Of a stretch of DNA of 64,000 bases, positions 33,566 to 43,032 are shown piece after piece. The stretch is from Nocardioides lacusdianchii (lineage in GTDB: Bacteria > Actinomycetota > Actinomycetes > Propionibacteriales > Nocardioidaceae): positions 1-64,000 of the forward strand of contig NZ_JADHZD010000007.1 in NCBI RefSeq assembly GCF_020102855.1. The letters run 5' to 3'. Position numbers and translations under genes: made by a program. The first letter of the stretch is position 1. Each line of letters starts with the position of its first letter. The notes under the pieces are model-generated. The model was not told where the DNA came from. It ran no database searches and was given only the letters and a program-made list of their open reading frames with translations.

Positions 33566-33612
33566 CCCCGTTCCACCCCCTGTTTCGCCCCCTGTTTCGC
33601 CCCCGTTCCGCC
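33566..33612. repeat. Four imperfect 12-bp repeats between kgd and an exported-protein gene
   Basis: Units related to CCCTGTTTCGCC at 33566-33577, 33578-33589, 33590-33601 and 33602-33612, the middle two identical. They lie about 140-180 bases upstream of kgd and just before the divergent gene, so they could be a binding array. Confidence 0.7.
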
Positions 33613-33627
33613 CCGCTGGAGTCGTAC

Positions 33628-34248
33628 ATGCCTAGCCCCTCGCAGGGCCGCAACCCGTGGGCCCGCCGCTGTGCGGCACTCGCCCTCGCCCTGCTCGTCC
33701 CCCTGTCCGCGACCGCCTGCCGGTCGGCCTCGGAGCCCTCCGCCGCGCCCGAGCGGCTGAGCCGCAGCGACGCGCAGGCGAGCCTGGCCTCGCACCCCGT
33801 CGAGACGAGGACCCGGATCCGCCGCGTCCACGGCCGGCTGCCCGACCCGCGCCGCAAGGCCGTACGCACCCAGGTCGGCGCGGTCGTCGACCGCTGGTGG
33901 GACGCCGCCTACCTCGGCGGCACCTACCCGCGCAGCAGCTTCCCGTCGGCCTTCCCGGGATTCACCGACGCGGCCGAGCAGCGGGCCCGCGCTGACAAGG
34001 CGCTGCTCACGAACCAGACCCGGGCCCCGCACGTCGACGCCGTGACGCCACGGCGGCGCACGGTCTCCCTCGACATCCTGGCCACCCGGGGACGGGCACG
34101 CAGCGTCACCGCCCACGTCCTGCTCCGCTTCGACAGCACGGGGGAGCGACCCGCGACCACGACGGTGCGCGGACGCCTGTTCCTGACGCACAAGCGGGGT
34201 GCGTGGCGCATCTTCGGCTACGACCTGGCGAAGGGATCGACCCGATGA
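33628..34248 (+). CDS. Exported, probably lipid-anchored protein
   Basis: A 206-aa protein with a basic N-terminus, a hydrophobic segment (about 14-28) and a cysteine in the sequence LSATACRS, a weak lipobox. The mature part has an Arg-rich beta-strand pattern and a conserved-looking RWWDAAYLGG segment. No domain recognised. CTGGAG upstream of ATG 33628 is the ribosome site. Its stop overlaps the LCP gene start (ATGA), suggesting a role with that cell-wall enzyme. Confidence 0.75.
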   Translation: MPSPSQGRNPWARRCAALALALLVPLSATACRSASEPSAAPERLSRSDAQASLASHPVETRTRIRRVHGRLPDPRRKAVRTQVGAVVDRWWDAAYLGGTYPRSSFPSAFPGFTDAAEQRARADKALLTNQTRAPHVDAVTPRRRTVSLDILATRGRARSVTAHVLLRFDSTGERPATTTVRGRLFLTHKRGAWRIFGYDLAKGSTR

Positions 34249-35174
34249 CCTCACCGTCGACCACGCTGCTCCGGGCCCGGCGAGCCGTTCGGGCGGCGGT
34301 CCTCACCGGCGTGCTGGCCCTCACCGCGCTGGTGGTCCCGCAGTCCTCGGTGCAGTCCTCCGAGGTCAGCCTGGTGAAGATCCGCCACGCCCAGGGGGTC
34401 GCCGCCGGGGGCGCCGACGTGGTCTGGATCCTCGCCGTCGGCTCCGACGCCCGTCCCGGCCAGGCGATGACCCGCGCCCGCGGCGACGCACTCCAGATGA
34501 TCGGCATCAACACCCGCACCGGCGCCGCCACCGCCATCGGCGTACCCCGTGACTCGTGGGTCAGCATCCCCGGCCACGGCCGGGAGAAGATCAACTCCGC
34601 GCTCTACTTCGCCGGCCCGCGCGGCATGGCCGGGGCGATGAGCAACCTCATCGGCATCGAGCCCGACTACGTGATGGTGACGCGCTTCCCGTTCTTCGAG
34701 GACATGGTCGACGACATCGGCGGCATCACCGTCACCAACCCGCGCCGGTTCTCCGACCCCAACCTGAAGAAGGAGGGGTTCGCGAAGGGCCGGATCCGCC
34801 TCGACGGCTACAACTCGATGGCCTTCTCCCGCATCCGCTACGGGCTGGCCGGCGGCGACTTCGACCGTTCGGCCAACCAGCAGCGCACCCTGCGCGGGAT
34901 CCACGCGCGCATCCGCGCCCAGGCCGAGGTCCCCGGCTTCATCGAGCGCGGTGTGATGACCGTGCTGGAGCACACCGACACCAACGCCTCGCCGGCCGAG
35001 CTGTTCGAGCTCGCCCAGGCGGTCGCCCAGGTGGACCCGTCGAAGATCACCACGTGCGTCGTCCGCGGCCGGATCGGCTTCGTCGGTGCGGCGAGCGTGG
35101 TCTTCCCCGACGTCGCCCAGGCCCGGCGCCTGGGGCGCCAGGCCCGCGGCGACGCGCAGCTGCGGGGCTGCTGA
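34245..35174 (+). CDS. LytR-CpsA-Psr (LCP) family cell-wall glycopolymer ligase
   Basis: A 309-aa protein with a membrane anchor (about 18-35) and one LCP domain: ILAVGSDARPG, the Arg-rich pyrophosphate-binding TRARGDALQMI, GVPRDSWVSI, and the SRIRYGLAGGDFDRSANQQRTL block. LCP proteins transfer glycopolymers from undecaprenyl carriers to peptidoglycan outside the membrane. It is coupled to the upstream exported protein. Confidence 0.9.
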   Translation: MTSPSTTLLRARRAVRAAVLTGVLALTALVVPQSSVQSSEVSLVKIRHAQGVAAGGADVVWILAVGSDARPGQAMTRARGDALQMIGINTRTGAATAIGVPRDSWVSIPGHGREKINSALYFAGPRGMAGAMSNLIGIEPDYVMVTRFPFFEDMVDDIGGITVTNPRRFSDPNLKKEGFAKGRIRLDGYNSMAFSRIRYGLAGGDFDRSANQQRTLRGIHARIRAQAEVPGFIERGVMTVLEHTDTNASPAELFELAQAVAQVDPSKITTCVVRGRIGFVGAASVVFPDVAQARRLGRQARGDAQLRGC

Positions 35175-35187
35175 CCGGCGGACTTGC

Positions 35188-35232
35188 TGATCGGCCGACG
35201 GCTGGTCGGCCGACGGCTGGTCGGCCGACGGC
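35188..35232. repeat. Three 15-bp tandem repeats between convergent genes
   Basis: Units TG[A/G]TCGGCCGACGGC at 35188-35202, 35203-35217 and 35218-35232, with a partial fourth unit running into the stop of the convergent gene. Each contains the palindrome TCGGCCGA. It may act as a bidirectional transcription barrier. Confidence 0.85.
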
Positions 35233-35235
35233 TGG

Positions 35236-36672
35236 TCAGTAGGGGTAGATCCGGCCCGCGGTGCGGGCCAGGTCGATGACCACGGCCTCGGAGTAGAGCT
35301 TGATCCGCAGTCCGATGACCTGCGAGCCGCGGAAGCCGGTGTCGACGAGCTGGCGCTGGATCTCACCCGCACCGTTGGGGAGCTCGACCACGCCACCGGG
35401 GGCCGGGACCTCGACGGGCTGCCCGCCGACGGTGATGGACCCGATGCCGGTCGAGATCTTCGACCGGACCCGCTTGCCGGCCTTCTGGCGCATCGCGGCT
35501 CGCGAGCTGACGTCGCTGATGACCAGCTGGGCGGTGGGGATGGACACCGACCGGATCGCCGTGCGGGACCAGCCCTTGGCCACCTTCTTGCCGCGGAACT
35601 GGTCGCCGTTGACCTGGTAGGTGACGCCCTCGAGCAGCACCGGCACCGGGAGCAGCTGGCTGGCGTTGGGGACCTGGTAGGTCTGCGTGCGCCCCTGCGA
35701 GCCCTGGCAGGGCAGCGCCTTGTGCTGGACGTTGCCGAACTTCAGCGCGCCCTGGAGGGCCTGGTAGTCCATCGCCGTGCCGCCGGATCGGAAGACGCCG
35801 ACGGGGGCGGGGCCACCCATCCGCACGCGCGCCGTGCCGAGCTCGACGAGCTGGCGGCGCTCGCCGGCGGTGACCTCGATGCGCAGGGCGGAGGCCTGCG
35901 ACTGTGCGTTGTGGTCGTTGGCCCGGCCGTTCTCGTAGCCGAGGGCGATGCTGCCGAGGCCGGGGATCTGGATCGGCTTCGTCACGTCACTCAGCACCTG
36001 GAAGACCTCCTGGGCCGCCTGCTGGGTGCCGGTGAAGACCGTGTCGGTGACCTGCTGCAGGGGCGCGAGGAGCTCCTGGAGCTCGGGCGGCAGGCTCTCG
36101 ACCACCGTGTTCTCGAGCAGGCTCAGCGAGATGCTCGCGAAGGTGAAGCTCTCGTCGTGGCCGTAGCCCTGCGGGGTGTGGAAGGCGTTGGCCGTCGTGC
36201 GGAGCCCCTTGATGACCAGCTTCGGGGTGGTGAGCGGCCCGACGGTGCCGCCGATGCTGATGTCGCCGATGGTGTTCGTCCCGCGTACGCCGTGCGTGGC
36301 ACCGTCGACGTACGTCTCGGTGCGGCTGGTGCTGGCCGAGATGTTGATGAGCGGGTTGTCCGGCACCGACGCGATGCTGTCCGCCTCGACGACCTTCCCG
36401 ACCGCTCGCGTGCACAGCTGCTGGGCGTGGGCGTCCTTGAGGTTGAGCGCCTCGACGCTGTCGGTCACCAGCTTCACGCCGTAGACGTCACCGCGGTAGC
36501 CGAAGTTGCTGAGCCGGTCGGCGCGGGCAGCCTTCGCGGCGCTCGCGCCGACTTCCTCGGCGGCGGTCGCGGGTGCGGTGGCGCCGGTGCCGAGGACGAG
36601 CCCGACGCTGAGCCCGGCGCCGAGCGCCGCGGTCGCCCGGCGGCGGATGCTGTGTCGTACGTGGTCCCTCAT
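35236..36672 (-). CDS. Large secreted protein, choice-of-anchor-type
   Basis: A 478-aa protein with a clear Sec signal peptide (HSIRRRATAALGAGLSVGLVLG, cleavage near APATAAEE). The mature part is beta-rich, with ISASTSRTETYVDG, GYENGRANDHNAQSQASALRIEV and a single C-terminal block. The NDHNAQSQA segment resembles choice-of-anchor secreted proteins of actinobacteria, but this is tentative. GGGAGG precedes ATG 36672. Convergent with the LCP gene. Probably cell-surface; function unknown. Confidence 0.75.
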   Translation of the reverse strand: MRDHVRHSIRRRATAALGAGLSVGLVLGTGATAPATAAEEVGASAAKAARADRLSNFGYRGDVYGVKLVTDSVEALNLKDAHAQQLCTRAVGKVVEADSIASVPDNPLINISASTSRTETYVDGATHGVRGTNTIGDISIGGTVGPLTTPKLVIKGLRTTANAFHTPQGYGHDESFTFASISLSLLENTVVESLPPELQELLAPLQQVTDTVFTGTQQAAQEVFQVLSDVTKPIQIPGLGSIALGYENGRANDHNAQSQASALRIEVTAGERRQLVELGTARVRMGGPAPVGVFRSGGTAMDYQALQGALKFGNVQHKALPCQGSQGRTQTYQVPNASQLLPVPVLLEGVTYQVNGDQFRGKKVAKGWSRTAIRSVSIPTAQLVISDVSSRAAMRQKAGKRVRSKISTGIGSITVGGQPVEVPAPGGVVELPNGAGEIQRQLVDTGFRGSQVIGLRIKLYSEAVVIDLARTAGRIYPY

Positions 36673-36797
36673 GGTCCCTCCCAAAGGATCGGGAGCCGAC
36701 AACGCGACCGCATCCCCTGTGACCGGCCGGTAGCTCCCTCGCGCGATCAACGACGCAGGCGCGGATGGGTGACGGTGGTCACCGGAGGAAATGCAGA

Positions 36798-36825
36798 GCG
36801 GCAGCACCCTGCTGGGTGCTGCCGC
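36798..36825 (-). terminator. Terminator after tRNA-Arg
   Basis: A perfect 12-bp stem (GCGGCAGCACCC and complement) and a 4-base loop, 9 bases beyond the tRNA 3' end on the minus strand, followed by CTCTGCATTTCC. Confidence 0.8.
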
Positions 36826-36833
36826 CGACGTGC

Positions 36834-36905
36834 GCCTCCGGCAGGATTCGAACCTGCGGCACCTGGTACCGGAAACCAGTGCTCTATCCCCTGAGCTACG
36901 GAGGC
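36834..36905 (-). tRNA. tRNA-Arg (anticodon CCG)
   Basis: A 72-nt cloverleaf: acceptor GCCTCCG/CGGAGGC (7 bp), D-arm GCTC/GAGC, anticodon stem CTGGT/ACCAG with loop TTCCGGT giving anticodon CCG for CGG codons. The T-arm is GCAGG/CCTGC with loop TTCGAAT. CCA is not encoded. A TAGTCT -10 candidate is at 36934-36939 on the minus strand. Confidence 0.96.
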
Positions 36906-36975
36906 CAGCGCCGGCTGGGCCAGCGCGCGGTGAAGACTACCGCCTCACCCGGCCGGGTCGTGCAACGACCTCGAC

Positions 36976-37473
36976 TCAGCGCAGCCCGAGCGAGCCCGAG
37001 GTGTGCGCGTCGAAGGGCAGGGCAGCGTGCTCGGCGACCCGTGCGTCGAGCGCGGCCGCCACGTCCTCGGGCCACGGCGCCGTCAACCGGGTCTCCATGT
37101 CGATGTGGAGGAAGACCTCCTCGACCACGCACGCCACGCGCTGGTGGGTCTCGTCGAGCAGGTAGACGAGTGCGTGGCCGGCTCGCTCGGACCGGCCGAG
37201 GAGCCGCACCCGGGCCGACATCGTGTCGCCGGTGCGGAGCTCGTGCAGGTAGGTCACGTGGTGCTCGGCGGTGAAGCAGGCGTGGCCGTGGGTGAGCGGC
37301 CACATCTGCGGGATGCCGACCTCGACCAGCGACTCGTCGAGGCCCTCGCTGGCGATGCCGATGTAGTGGCGCACGTTGAGGTGGCCGTTGATGTCCTCGA
37401 ACGGCATCGGCACGGGCTGCTCGACGTAGGCCGGGAGGTCGCAGAGCTGGTCATAGGTCGGGTGCGTCGTCAC
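36976..37473 (-). CDS. Acyl-CoA thioesterase, hot-dog fold (4HBT-like)
   Basis: A 165-aa hot-dog thioesterase. EDINGHLNVRHYIGIASEGLDESL carries the family loop and catalytic acid region, and TAEHHVTYLHELRTGDTMSARVRLL is the second strand block. Substrate is probably an acyl-CoA. GTG 37473 has a TAGGGT -10 element (37481-37486) seven bases upstream. Divergent from argS across 90 bp. Confidence 0.83.
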   Translation of the reverse strand: MTTHPTYDQLCDLPAYVEQPVPMPFEDINGHLNVRHYIGIASEGLDESLVEVGIPQMWPLTHGHACFTAEHHVTYLHELRTGDTMSARVRLLGRSERAGHALVYLLDETHQRVACVVEEVFLHIDMETRLTAPWPEDVAAALDARVAEHAALPFDAHTSGSLGLR

Positions 37474-37551
37474 AGGCAGGACCCTAGGGCCAAGACGGGC
37501 CCGGGCGAACCAGGGCGTGAAACCGGTTCGGGCGGGGGAGTGGTCCGCCGA

Positions 37552-37557
37552 TAGGCT
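37552..37557 (+). promoter_or_regulatory. TAGGCT -10 element of argS (leaderless)
   Basis: TAGGCT exactly 6 bases before the GTG at 37564. The divergent thioesterase has its own TAGGGT at 37481-37486 on the minus strand. Confidence 0.6.
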
Positions 37558-37563
37558 TGCCCG

Positions 37564-39243
37564 GTGAATCCTGAGCAGCTTTCCGAGACCATCGTCGACG
37601 TGCTGGGGGCCCTCGTGGCCGACGGCACGATCACGCTGCCCGACGGCGTGCCGACCCAGGTCACGGTGGAGCGACCCCGGCAGAAGGGCCACGGCGACTA
37701 CGCCACCAACGTCGCGATGCAGCTGGCCAAGAAGGCCGGGACCAACCCGCGCGCCTTCGCCGAGCTCGTCGCCGAGCGCCTGCGTGCTGCCGACGGCATC
37801 AGCGAGGTCGAGGTCGCAGGCCCCGGGTTCCTCAACGTGAGCGTCGAGGCGGGCGCCCAGGGCCGGGTCGCAGCCGACGTCGTCGCGGCAGGTGCGGCGT
37901 ACGGCAGGTCCCAGGTCCTCGCGGGGCAGACGATCAACGTCGAGTTCATCTCCGCCAACCCCACCGGCCCCCTCCACCTGGGGCACACGCGCTGGGCCGT
38001 GCTCGGCGACGCGATCGCCCGGGTGCTGCAGGCTGCCGGCGCCGAGGTGGCGCGCGAGTTCTACATCAACGACCGCGGCAACCAGATGGACCTGTTCGGT
38101 GCGTCGCTGGAGGCCGCCGCCCTCGGCCGGCCGATCCCGGCCGACGGCTACCAGGGCGCCTACATCGCCGACCTGGCCGCAGCCATCGTGGCCGAGCACC
38201 CCGGCATCGTCGACCTGCCCGAGGACGAGCGCCTGCCCGCCTTCCGCGAGGCCGGCTACGCGCTGCAGCTCAAGGAGCAGCAGGACCAGCTCGACGGCTT
38301 CAACACCCACTTCGACGTGTGGTTCTCCGAGCGCGGGCTGCACGCGGCCGGCTCGGACGGGTCGGTGGCGGACACGCTCCAGGGCCTCAAGGACAACGGC
38401 CACCTGTTCGAGGCCGACGGCGCGCTGTGGATGCGGACCACGGACTTCGGCGACGACAAGGACCGCGTGCTGATCCGCTCCAACGGTGAGCTGACCTACT
38501 TCGCCTCCGACACCGCCTACTACCTCAACAAGCGCTCGCGCGGCTTCGACCACTGCATCTACCTGCTCGGCGCCGACCACCACGGCTACGTCGGTCGCCT
38601 CCGCGCGATGGCGGCCTGCGTGGGCGACGACCCCGCGCTGACCCTCGACGTGATGATCGGCCAGATGGTGAAGATCATGCGCGACGGCGAGGAGATGAAG
38701 CTCTCCAAGCGTGCCGGCACCATCGTCACGCTCAACGAGCTGATGGACGAGATCGGCGTCGACGCCCTGCGCTACTCGCTGGCCCGCTACCCCGCGGACA
38801 GCCCGCTGACCCTCGACGTCGCCGAGATCACCAAGGCGTCGGCCGACAACCCCGTCTACTACGTCCAGTACGCCCACGCCCGCACCTGCCGGATGATGGA
38901 GAACGCCGCCGACGTGGGCATGGCGCTGCCCGGCGAGGACTTCGACCCCTCGCTGCTCGACCACGAGCTCGACGGTCGCCTCCTGCGTGCCCTGGCCGAC
39001 TACCCGCGGGTGGTGGCGAGCGCCGCGGAGCTGCGCGAGCCGCACCGCGTCGCGCGCTACCTCGAGGACACCGCGGCGGTCTTCAACAAGTGGTACGACA
39101 CCAAGGAGTGCCGCATGCTGCCTCAGGGCGACGAGCCGGTCACCACCGCGAACCTGTCGCGCCTGGTCCTCGTCGCGGCCACCCGCACGGTCCTCGCCAA
39201 CGGCCTCGACCTGCTCGGCGTCACCGCGCCCGAGAGGATGTGA
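37564..39243 (+). CDS. argS: Arginyl-tRNA synthetase
   Basis: Class I aminoacyl-tRNA synthetase of 559 aa. The HIGH-like motif is in SANPTGPLHLGHTRW (about 132-146), the KMSKS-like motif is MKLSKRAGT (about 378-386), and the N-terminal Add1 and C-terminal DALR anticodon domains are complete. Leaderless GTG start. First gene of a probable argS-lysA-hom-thrC-thrB run, as in many actinobacteria. Confidence 0.96.
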   Translation: MNPEQLSETIVDVLGALVADGTITLPDGVPTQVTVERPRQKGHGDYATNVAMQLAKKAGTNPRAFAELVAERLRAADGISEVEVAGPGFLNVSVEAGAQGRVAADVVAAGAAYGRSQVLAGQTINVEFISANPTGPLHLGHTRWAVLGDAIARVLQAAGAEVAREFYINDRGNQMDLFGASLEAAALGRPIPADGYQGAYIADLAAAIVAEHPGIVDLPEDERLPAFREAGYALQLKEQQDQLDGFNTHFDVWFSERGLHAAGSDGSVADTLQGLKDNGHLFEADGALWMRTTDFGDDKDRVLIRSNGELTYFASDTAYYLNKRSRGFDHCIYLLGADHHGYVGRLRAMAACVGDDPALTLDVMIGQMVKIMRDGEEMKLSKRAGTIVTLNELMDEIGVDALRYSLARYPADSPLTLDVAEITKASADNPVYYVQYAHARTCRMMENAADVGMALPGEDFDPSLLDHELDGRLLRALADYPRVVASAAELREPHRVARYLEDTAAVFNKWYDTKECRMLPQGDEPVTTANLSRLVLVAATRTVLANGLDLLGVTAPERM

Positions 39244-39249
39244 TCGGTC

Positions 39250-40677
39250 GTGCCGACCGCCCACCCGTCCGGCTGGGCGCACGCCGACGGCGCCCTGCGC
39301 GGCCCCCACTGGCTGCGTGAGCCCGAGGACCCCAACGCGCTGGTCACCCACCTCTGGTCGCGCACGGCCGCCAAGTCCGACGGCGTCCTGGCCGTCGGGG
39401 GAGTGCCGCTGCCCGAGCTGGTCCGCGAGCACGGCTCGCCGGCGTACGTCCTGGACGAGGACGACTTCCGCGCCCGGGCCCGCGCCTTCCGCGACGCCTT
39501 CGCCGGCTACGACGTGTTCTACGCCGGCAAGGCGTTCCTCTGCACCACCGTCGCGCGGTGGCTGGCCGAGGACGGGCTGAGCCTCGACGTCTGCTCGGGC
39601 GGGGAGCTGACCGTCGCCGAGCGGGCCGGCTTCCCGATGGAGCGCGTCGGCTTCCACGGCAACAACAAGACCGTCGCCGAGCTCGAGCGCGCCGTCGCGC
39701 TCGGGGTGGGCCGGGTCATCGTCGACTCCTTCGACGAGATCGAGCGGTTGGCCGACGTGGCCTCGAGGCTCGCTGGCGCTCGCACCTCGACCAGCGGGGG
39801 CGTCGGGGTCATGGTGCGCGTGACCGCCGGCGTCGAGGCCCACACCCACGAGTACATCGCCACCGCGCACGAGGACCAGAAGTTCGGCTTCTCCATCGCC
39901 AGCGGTGACGCTCTGGAGGCAGTGCGACGCGTGCACGCCGCTCCCGGCCTGCGGCTGCTGGGCCTGCACTCCCACATCGGCAGCCAGATCTTCGACACCT
40001 CCGGCTTCGAGGTCGCGGCCCGCCGCGTCCTGGCCCTGCACGCCCGGGTCCGCGACGAGGTCGGGGTGGAGATGCCCGAGATGGACCTCGGCGGCGGCTT
40101 CGGCATCGCCTACACCACCCAGGACGACCCCGCCGAGCCTGACGTGCTTGCCTCCGGCATGTCCGCGATCGTCGCCCACGAGTGCCGCGCGCTGGGCATC
40201 ACCGAGCCGCGGCTCTCGATCGAGCCCGGCCGTGCCATCGTCGGACCGTCGATGTGCACCGTCTACGAGGTCGGCACCGTGAAGGACGTCGCCCTCGACG
40301 GAGGGGCACGCCGCTCCTACGTCTCGGTCGACGGTGGGATGAGCGACAACATCCGCACCGCCCTCTACGACGCCGACTACTCCGCCACCCTCGCCTCCCG
40401 CGCCTCGCAGTCGCCGGCGTCGCTGACCCGCGTGGTGGGCAAGCACTGCGAGGCCGGTGACATCGTGGTCAAGGACGAGTTCCTGCCCGGCGACGTACGC
40501 CCCGGCGACCTCGTCGCGGTGCCCGGGACGGGCGCCTACTGCAGATCCATGGCCTCCAACTACAACCACGCACTGCGTCCTCCGGTGATCGGAGTTCGGG
40601 ACGGGAAGACTTTCACCGTGCTGCGACGAGAGACTGAGGCCGACCTGTTGGCGACCGATGTGGGTGTTTCTTCATGA
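39250..40677 (+). CDS. lysA: Diaminopimelate decarboxylase
   Basis: A 475-aa PLP enzyme that makes lysine from meso-diaminopimelate. The PLP lysine is in FYAGKAFL, followed by LHSHIGSQI, MDLGGGFGI, EPGRAIVGPS and the active-site KHCEAGDIV, which carries the cross-dimer cysteine. GTG start 6 bases after argS; its stop overlaps hom by four bases. Confidence 0.95.
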   Translation: MPTAHPSGWAHADGALRGPHWLREPEDPNALVTHLWSRTAAKSDGVLAVGGVPLPELVREHGSPAYVLDEDDFRARARAFRDAFAGYDVFYAGKAFLCTTVARWLAEDGLSLDVCSGGELTVAERAGFPMERVGFHGNNKTVAELERAVALGVGRVIVDSFDEIERLADVASRLAGARTSTSGGVGVMVRVTAGVEAHTHEYIATAHEDQKFGFSIASGDALEAVRRVHAAPGLRLLGLHSHIGSQIFDTSGFEVAARRVLALHARVRDEVGVEMPEMDLGGGFGIAYTTQDDPAEPDVLASGMSAIVAHECRALGITEPRLSIEPGRAIVGPSMCTVYEVGTVKDVALDGGARRSYVSVDGGMSDNIRTALYDADYSATLASRASQSPASLTRVVGKHCEAGDIVVKDEFLPGDVRPGDLVAVPGTGAYCRSMASNYNHALRPPVIGVRDGKTFTVLRRETEADLLATDVGVSS

Positions 40678-41966
40678 GCGAGCGAACTCTCAGGGTGGCC
40701 GTGCTCGGCTGCGGAGCCGTCGGCTCGCAGGTGGTGCGGCTGCTGACCGAGCAGCACGACGACCTGGCCGCCCGGGTGGGCGCGCCGGTCGAGCTGGTCG
40801 GCGTCGCCGTACGCCGCCTCGACGCGCCCCGCGAGGTGGAGGTCCCCGAGGGCCTGCTGACCACCGACGCGACCGCGCTCGTCGCGCGTGAGGACGTCGA
40901 CCTCGTCGTCGAGGTCATCGGCGGCATCGAGCCCGCGCGCTCGCTGATCCTCTCGGCGCTGGAGAACGGTGCCAGCGTCGTCACCGCCAACAAGGCGCTG
41001 CTGGCCGAGGACGGGCCGACGCTCTTCGAGGCCGCGGCCAAGGCCGAGCGCGACCTCTACTACGAGGCGGCCGTCGCCGGCGCGATCCCGATCCTGCGAC
41101 CGCTGCGTGAGTCGCTGGCCGGGGACAAGGTGACCCGCGTGCTGGGCATCGTCAACGGCACCACCAACTTCATCCTCGACAAGATGGACACCTCCGGCGC
41201 CGGCTTCTCCGAGGCGCTCGAGGAGGCCCAGCAGCTCGGCTACGCCGAGGCCGACCCGACCGCCGACGTCGAGGGCTTCGACGCCGCCGCCAAGGCCGCG
41301 ATCCTGGCCAGCCTGGCCTTCCACTCCCGGGTCACCGCCTCCGACGTCTACCGCGAGGGCATCTCCGAGGTCACCGCCGCCGACGTCGCCAGTGCCCGTG
41401 ACATGGGCTCGGTCGTCAAGCTGCTCGCGATCTGCGAGCTGCGCGGCGACCAGGTCGCCGCCCGTGTGCACCCCGCGATGATCCCGCGCTCGCACCCCCT
41501 CGCCAGCGTGCGCGAGGCCTACAACGCGGTCTTCGTCGAGTCCGAGGCCGCCGGCCAGCTCATGTTCTACGGCCCCGGCGCTGGTGGCGCGCCCACTGCG
41601 AGCGCCGTCCTCGGCGACCTGGTGACGGTCGCGCGCAACCGCCTCGCCGAGACCCGCGGCGCGGGGGAGTCGGCGTACGCCGACCGCGCGGTGCAGCCGA
41701 TGGGCGAGACCCGCACCCGCTACCACGTCGCGATCGACGTCGATGACCGTGCGGGCGTGCTCGCGGCGGTCGCCAACGCCTTCGCCGACCACGACGTGTC
41801 GATCCAGACGGTGCGACAGGAGGGGCGCGGCGCCGACGCCCAGCTCGTGGTCGTCTCCCACGCCGCCCCGGACGCCGCGCTGAGCGCCACCGTGCAGCAG
41901 CTGCGCTCGATGGACATCGTCCGCGAGGTCACCTCGGTGATGCGCGTCGAGGGTGGCGACGAATGA
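40674..41966 (+). CDS. hom: Homoserine dehydrogenase
   Basis: A 430-aa NAD(P)-dependent enzyme reducing aspartate semialdehyde to homoserine. The Rossmann motif is [11 protein letters not shown]; catalytic blocks are [18 protein letters not shown] and [16 protein letters not shown]. The C-terminal ACT domain ([16 protein letters not shown]) suggests threonine feedback. ATG overlaps the lysA stop, and its own stop overlaps thrC. Confidence 0.95.
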   Translation: MSERTLRVAVLGCGAVGSQVVRLLTEQHDDLAARVGAPVELVGVAVRRLDAPREVEVPEGLLTTDATALVAREDVDLVVEVIGGIEPARSLILSALENGASVVTANKALLAEDGPTLFEAAAKAERDLYYEAAVAGAIPILRPLRESLAGDKVTRVLGIVNGTTNFILDKMDTSGAGFSEALEEAQQLGYAEADPTADVEGFDAAAKAAILASLAFHSRVTASDVYREGISEVTAADVASARDMGSVVKLLAICELRGDQVAARVHPAMIPRSHPLASVREAYNAVFVESEAAGQLMFYGPGAGGAPTASAVLGDLVTVARNRLAETRGAGESAYADRAVQPMGETRTRYHVAIDVDDRAGVLAAVANAFADHDVSIQTVRQEGRGADAQLVVVSHAAPDAALSATVQQLRSMDIVREVTSVMRVEGGDE

Positions 41967-43030
41967 GGCCCCAGTGGCGTGGCCTCATCGAGGAGTACCG
42001 CGACCTCATCGACCTGCTGCCCGAGGGCCTCGAGGCCGTCACCCTGCGTGAGGGCGGCACGCCCCTCGTGCACTCGGAGTGGCTCTCCTCGCTGACCGGG
42101 GCGCAGGTGTGGCTCAAGGTCGAGGGTGACAACCCCACCGGCTCCTTCAAGGACCGCGGCATGACCACGGCGATCTCGGTCGCCAAGCACGAGGGGGCGC
42201 AGGCGGTGGTCTGCGCCTCGACCGGCAACACGTCGGCGTCGATGGCGGCGTACGCCGCGAAGGCCGGCCTCAAGCCGCTGGTGCTCGTGCCCGAGGGCAA
42301 GATCGCGGCCGGCAAGATGGCCCAGGCGGTCGTCCACGGCGCGCAGATCATCATGGTGCGCGGCAACTTCGACCACTGCCTGCAGATGGCCAAGGGCCTG
42401 GCGTGGGACTACCCCGTCGCTCTGGTCAACTCGGTCAACCCGGTGCGCCTCCAGGGCCAGAAGACCGCGGCCTTCGAGATCTGCGACTTCCTCGGCGACG
42501 CCCCCGACTACCACCTCCTCCCGGTGGGCAACGCCGGCAACATCTCGGCCTACTGGATGGGCTACGAGCAGTACGCCGACCTCGGCCGCGCCAGCAAGCG
42601 CCCCGTGATGCGGGGCTTCCAGGCCGAGGGCGCCTCGCCGCTGGTGACCGGTGAGCCCTTCCCGGACCCGGAGACCAAGGCGACCGCGATCCGCATCGGC
42701 AACCCCGCCTCGTGGAAGCTCGCCGAGGCGGCGGCCCACGAGTCGGGTGGTCGGTTCGCCGCGGTCAGCGACGCCCAGATCCTCGCCGCGCAGGCACAGC
42801 TCGCGCGCCACGACGGCGTCTTCGTGGAGCCCGCCTCCGCGGCGGGCGTCGCGGGACTCCTCGCCGAGCTCGCGGCGGGGGAGACCTACGCCGGCACGAC
42901 GGTCGCGATCACGGTGACCGGCCACGGCCTCAAGGACACCGCCACTGCGCTCGAGTCCTACGGCGACGTCGTCGACACGGTCGTCGACGCCGACGTGGCC
43001 GCCGCGGCAGCCGCCGCCGGGCTGGCCTGA
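41963..43030 (+). CDS. thrC: Threonine synthase
   Basis: A 355-aa PLP enzyme making threonine from O-phosphohomoserine. The PLP lysine is in [12 protein letters not shown]; the phosphate-binding block is [17 protein letters not shown] and the second loop [13 protein letters not shown]. The short form lacks the N-terminal extension of plant enzymes. Four-base overlap with hom; thrB begins 2 bases after its stop. Confidence 0.95.
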   Translation: MRPQWRGLIEEYRDLIDLLPEGLEAVTLREGGTPLVHSEWLSSLTGAQVWLKVEGDNPTGSFKDRGMTTAISVAKHEGAQAVVCASTGNTSASMAAYAAKAGLKPLVLVPEGKIAAGKMAQAVVHGAQIIMVRGNFDHCLQMAKGLAWDYPVALVNSVNPVRLQGQKTAAFEICDFLGDAPDYHLLPVGNAGNISAYWMGYEQYADLGRASKRPVMRGFQAEGASPLVTGEPFPDPETKATAIRIGNPASWKLAEAAAHESGGRFAAVSDAQILAAQAQLARHDGVFVEPASAAGVAGLLAELAAGETYAGTTVAITVTGHGLKDTATALESYGDVVDTVVDADVAAAAAAAGLA

Positions 43031-43032
43031 GC

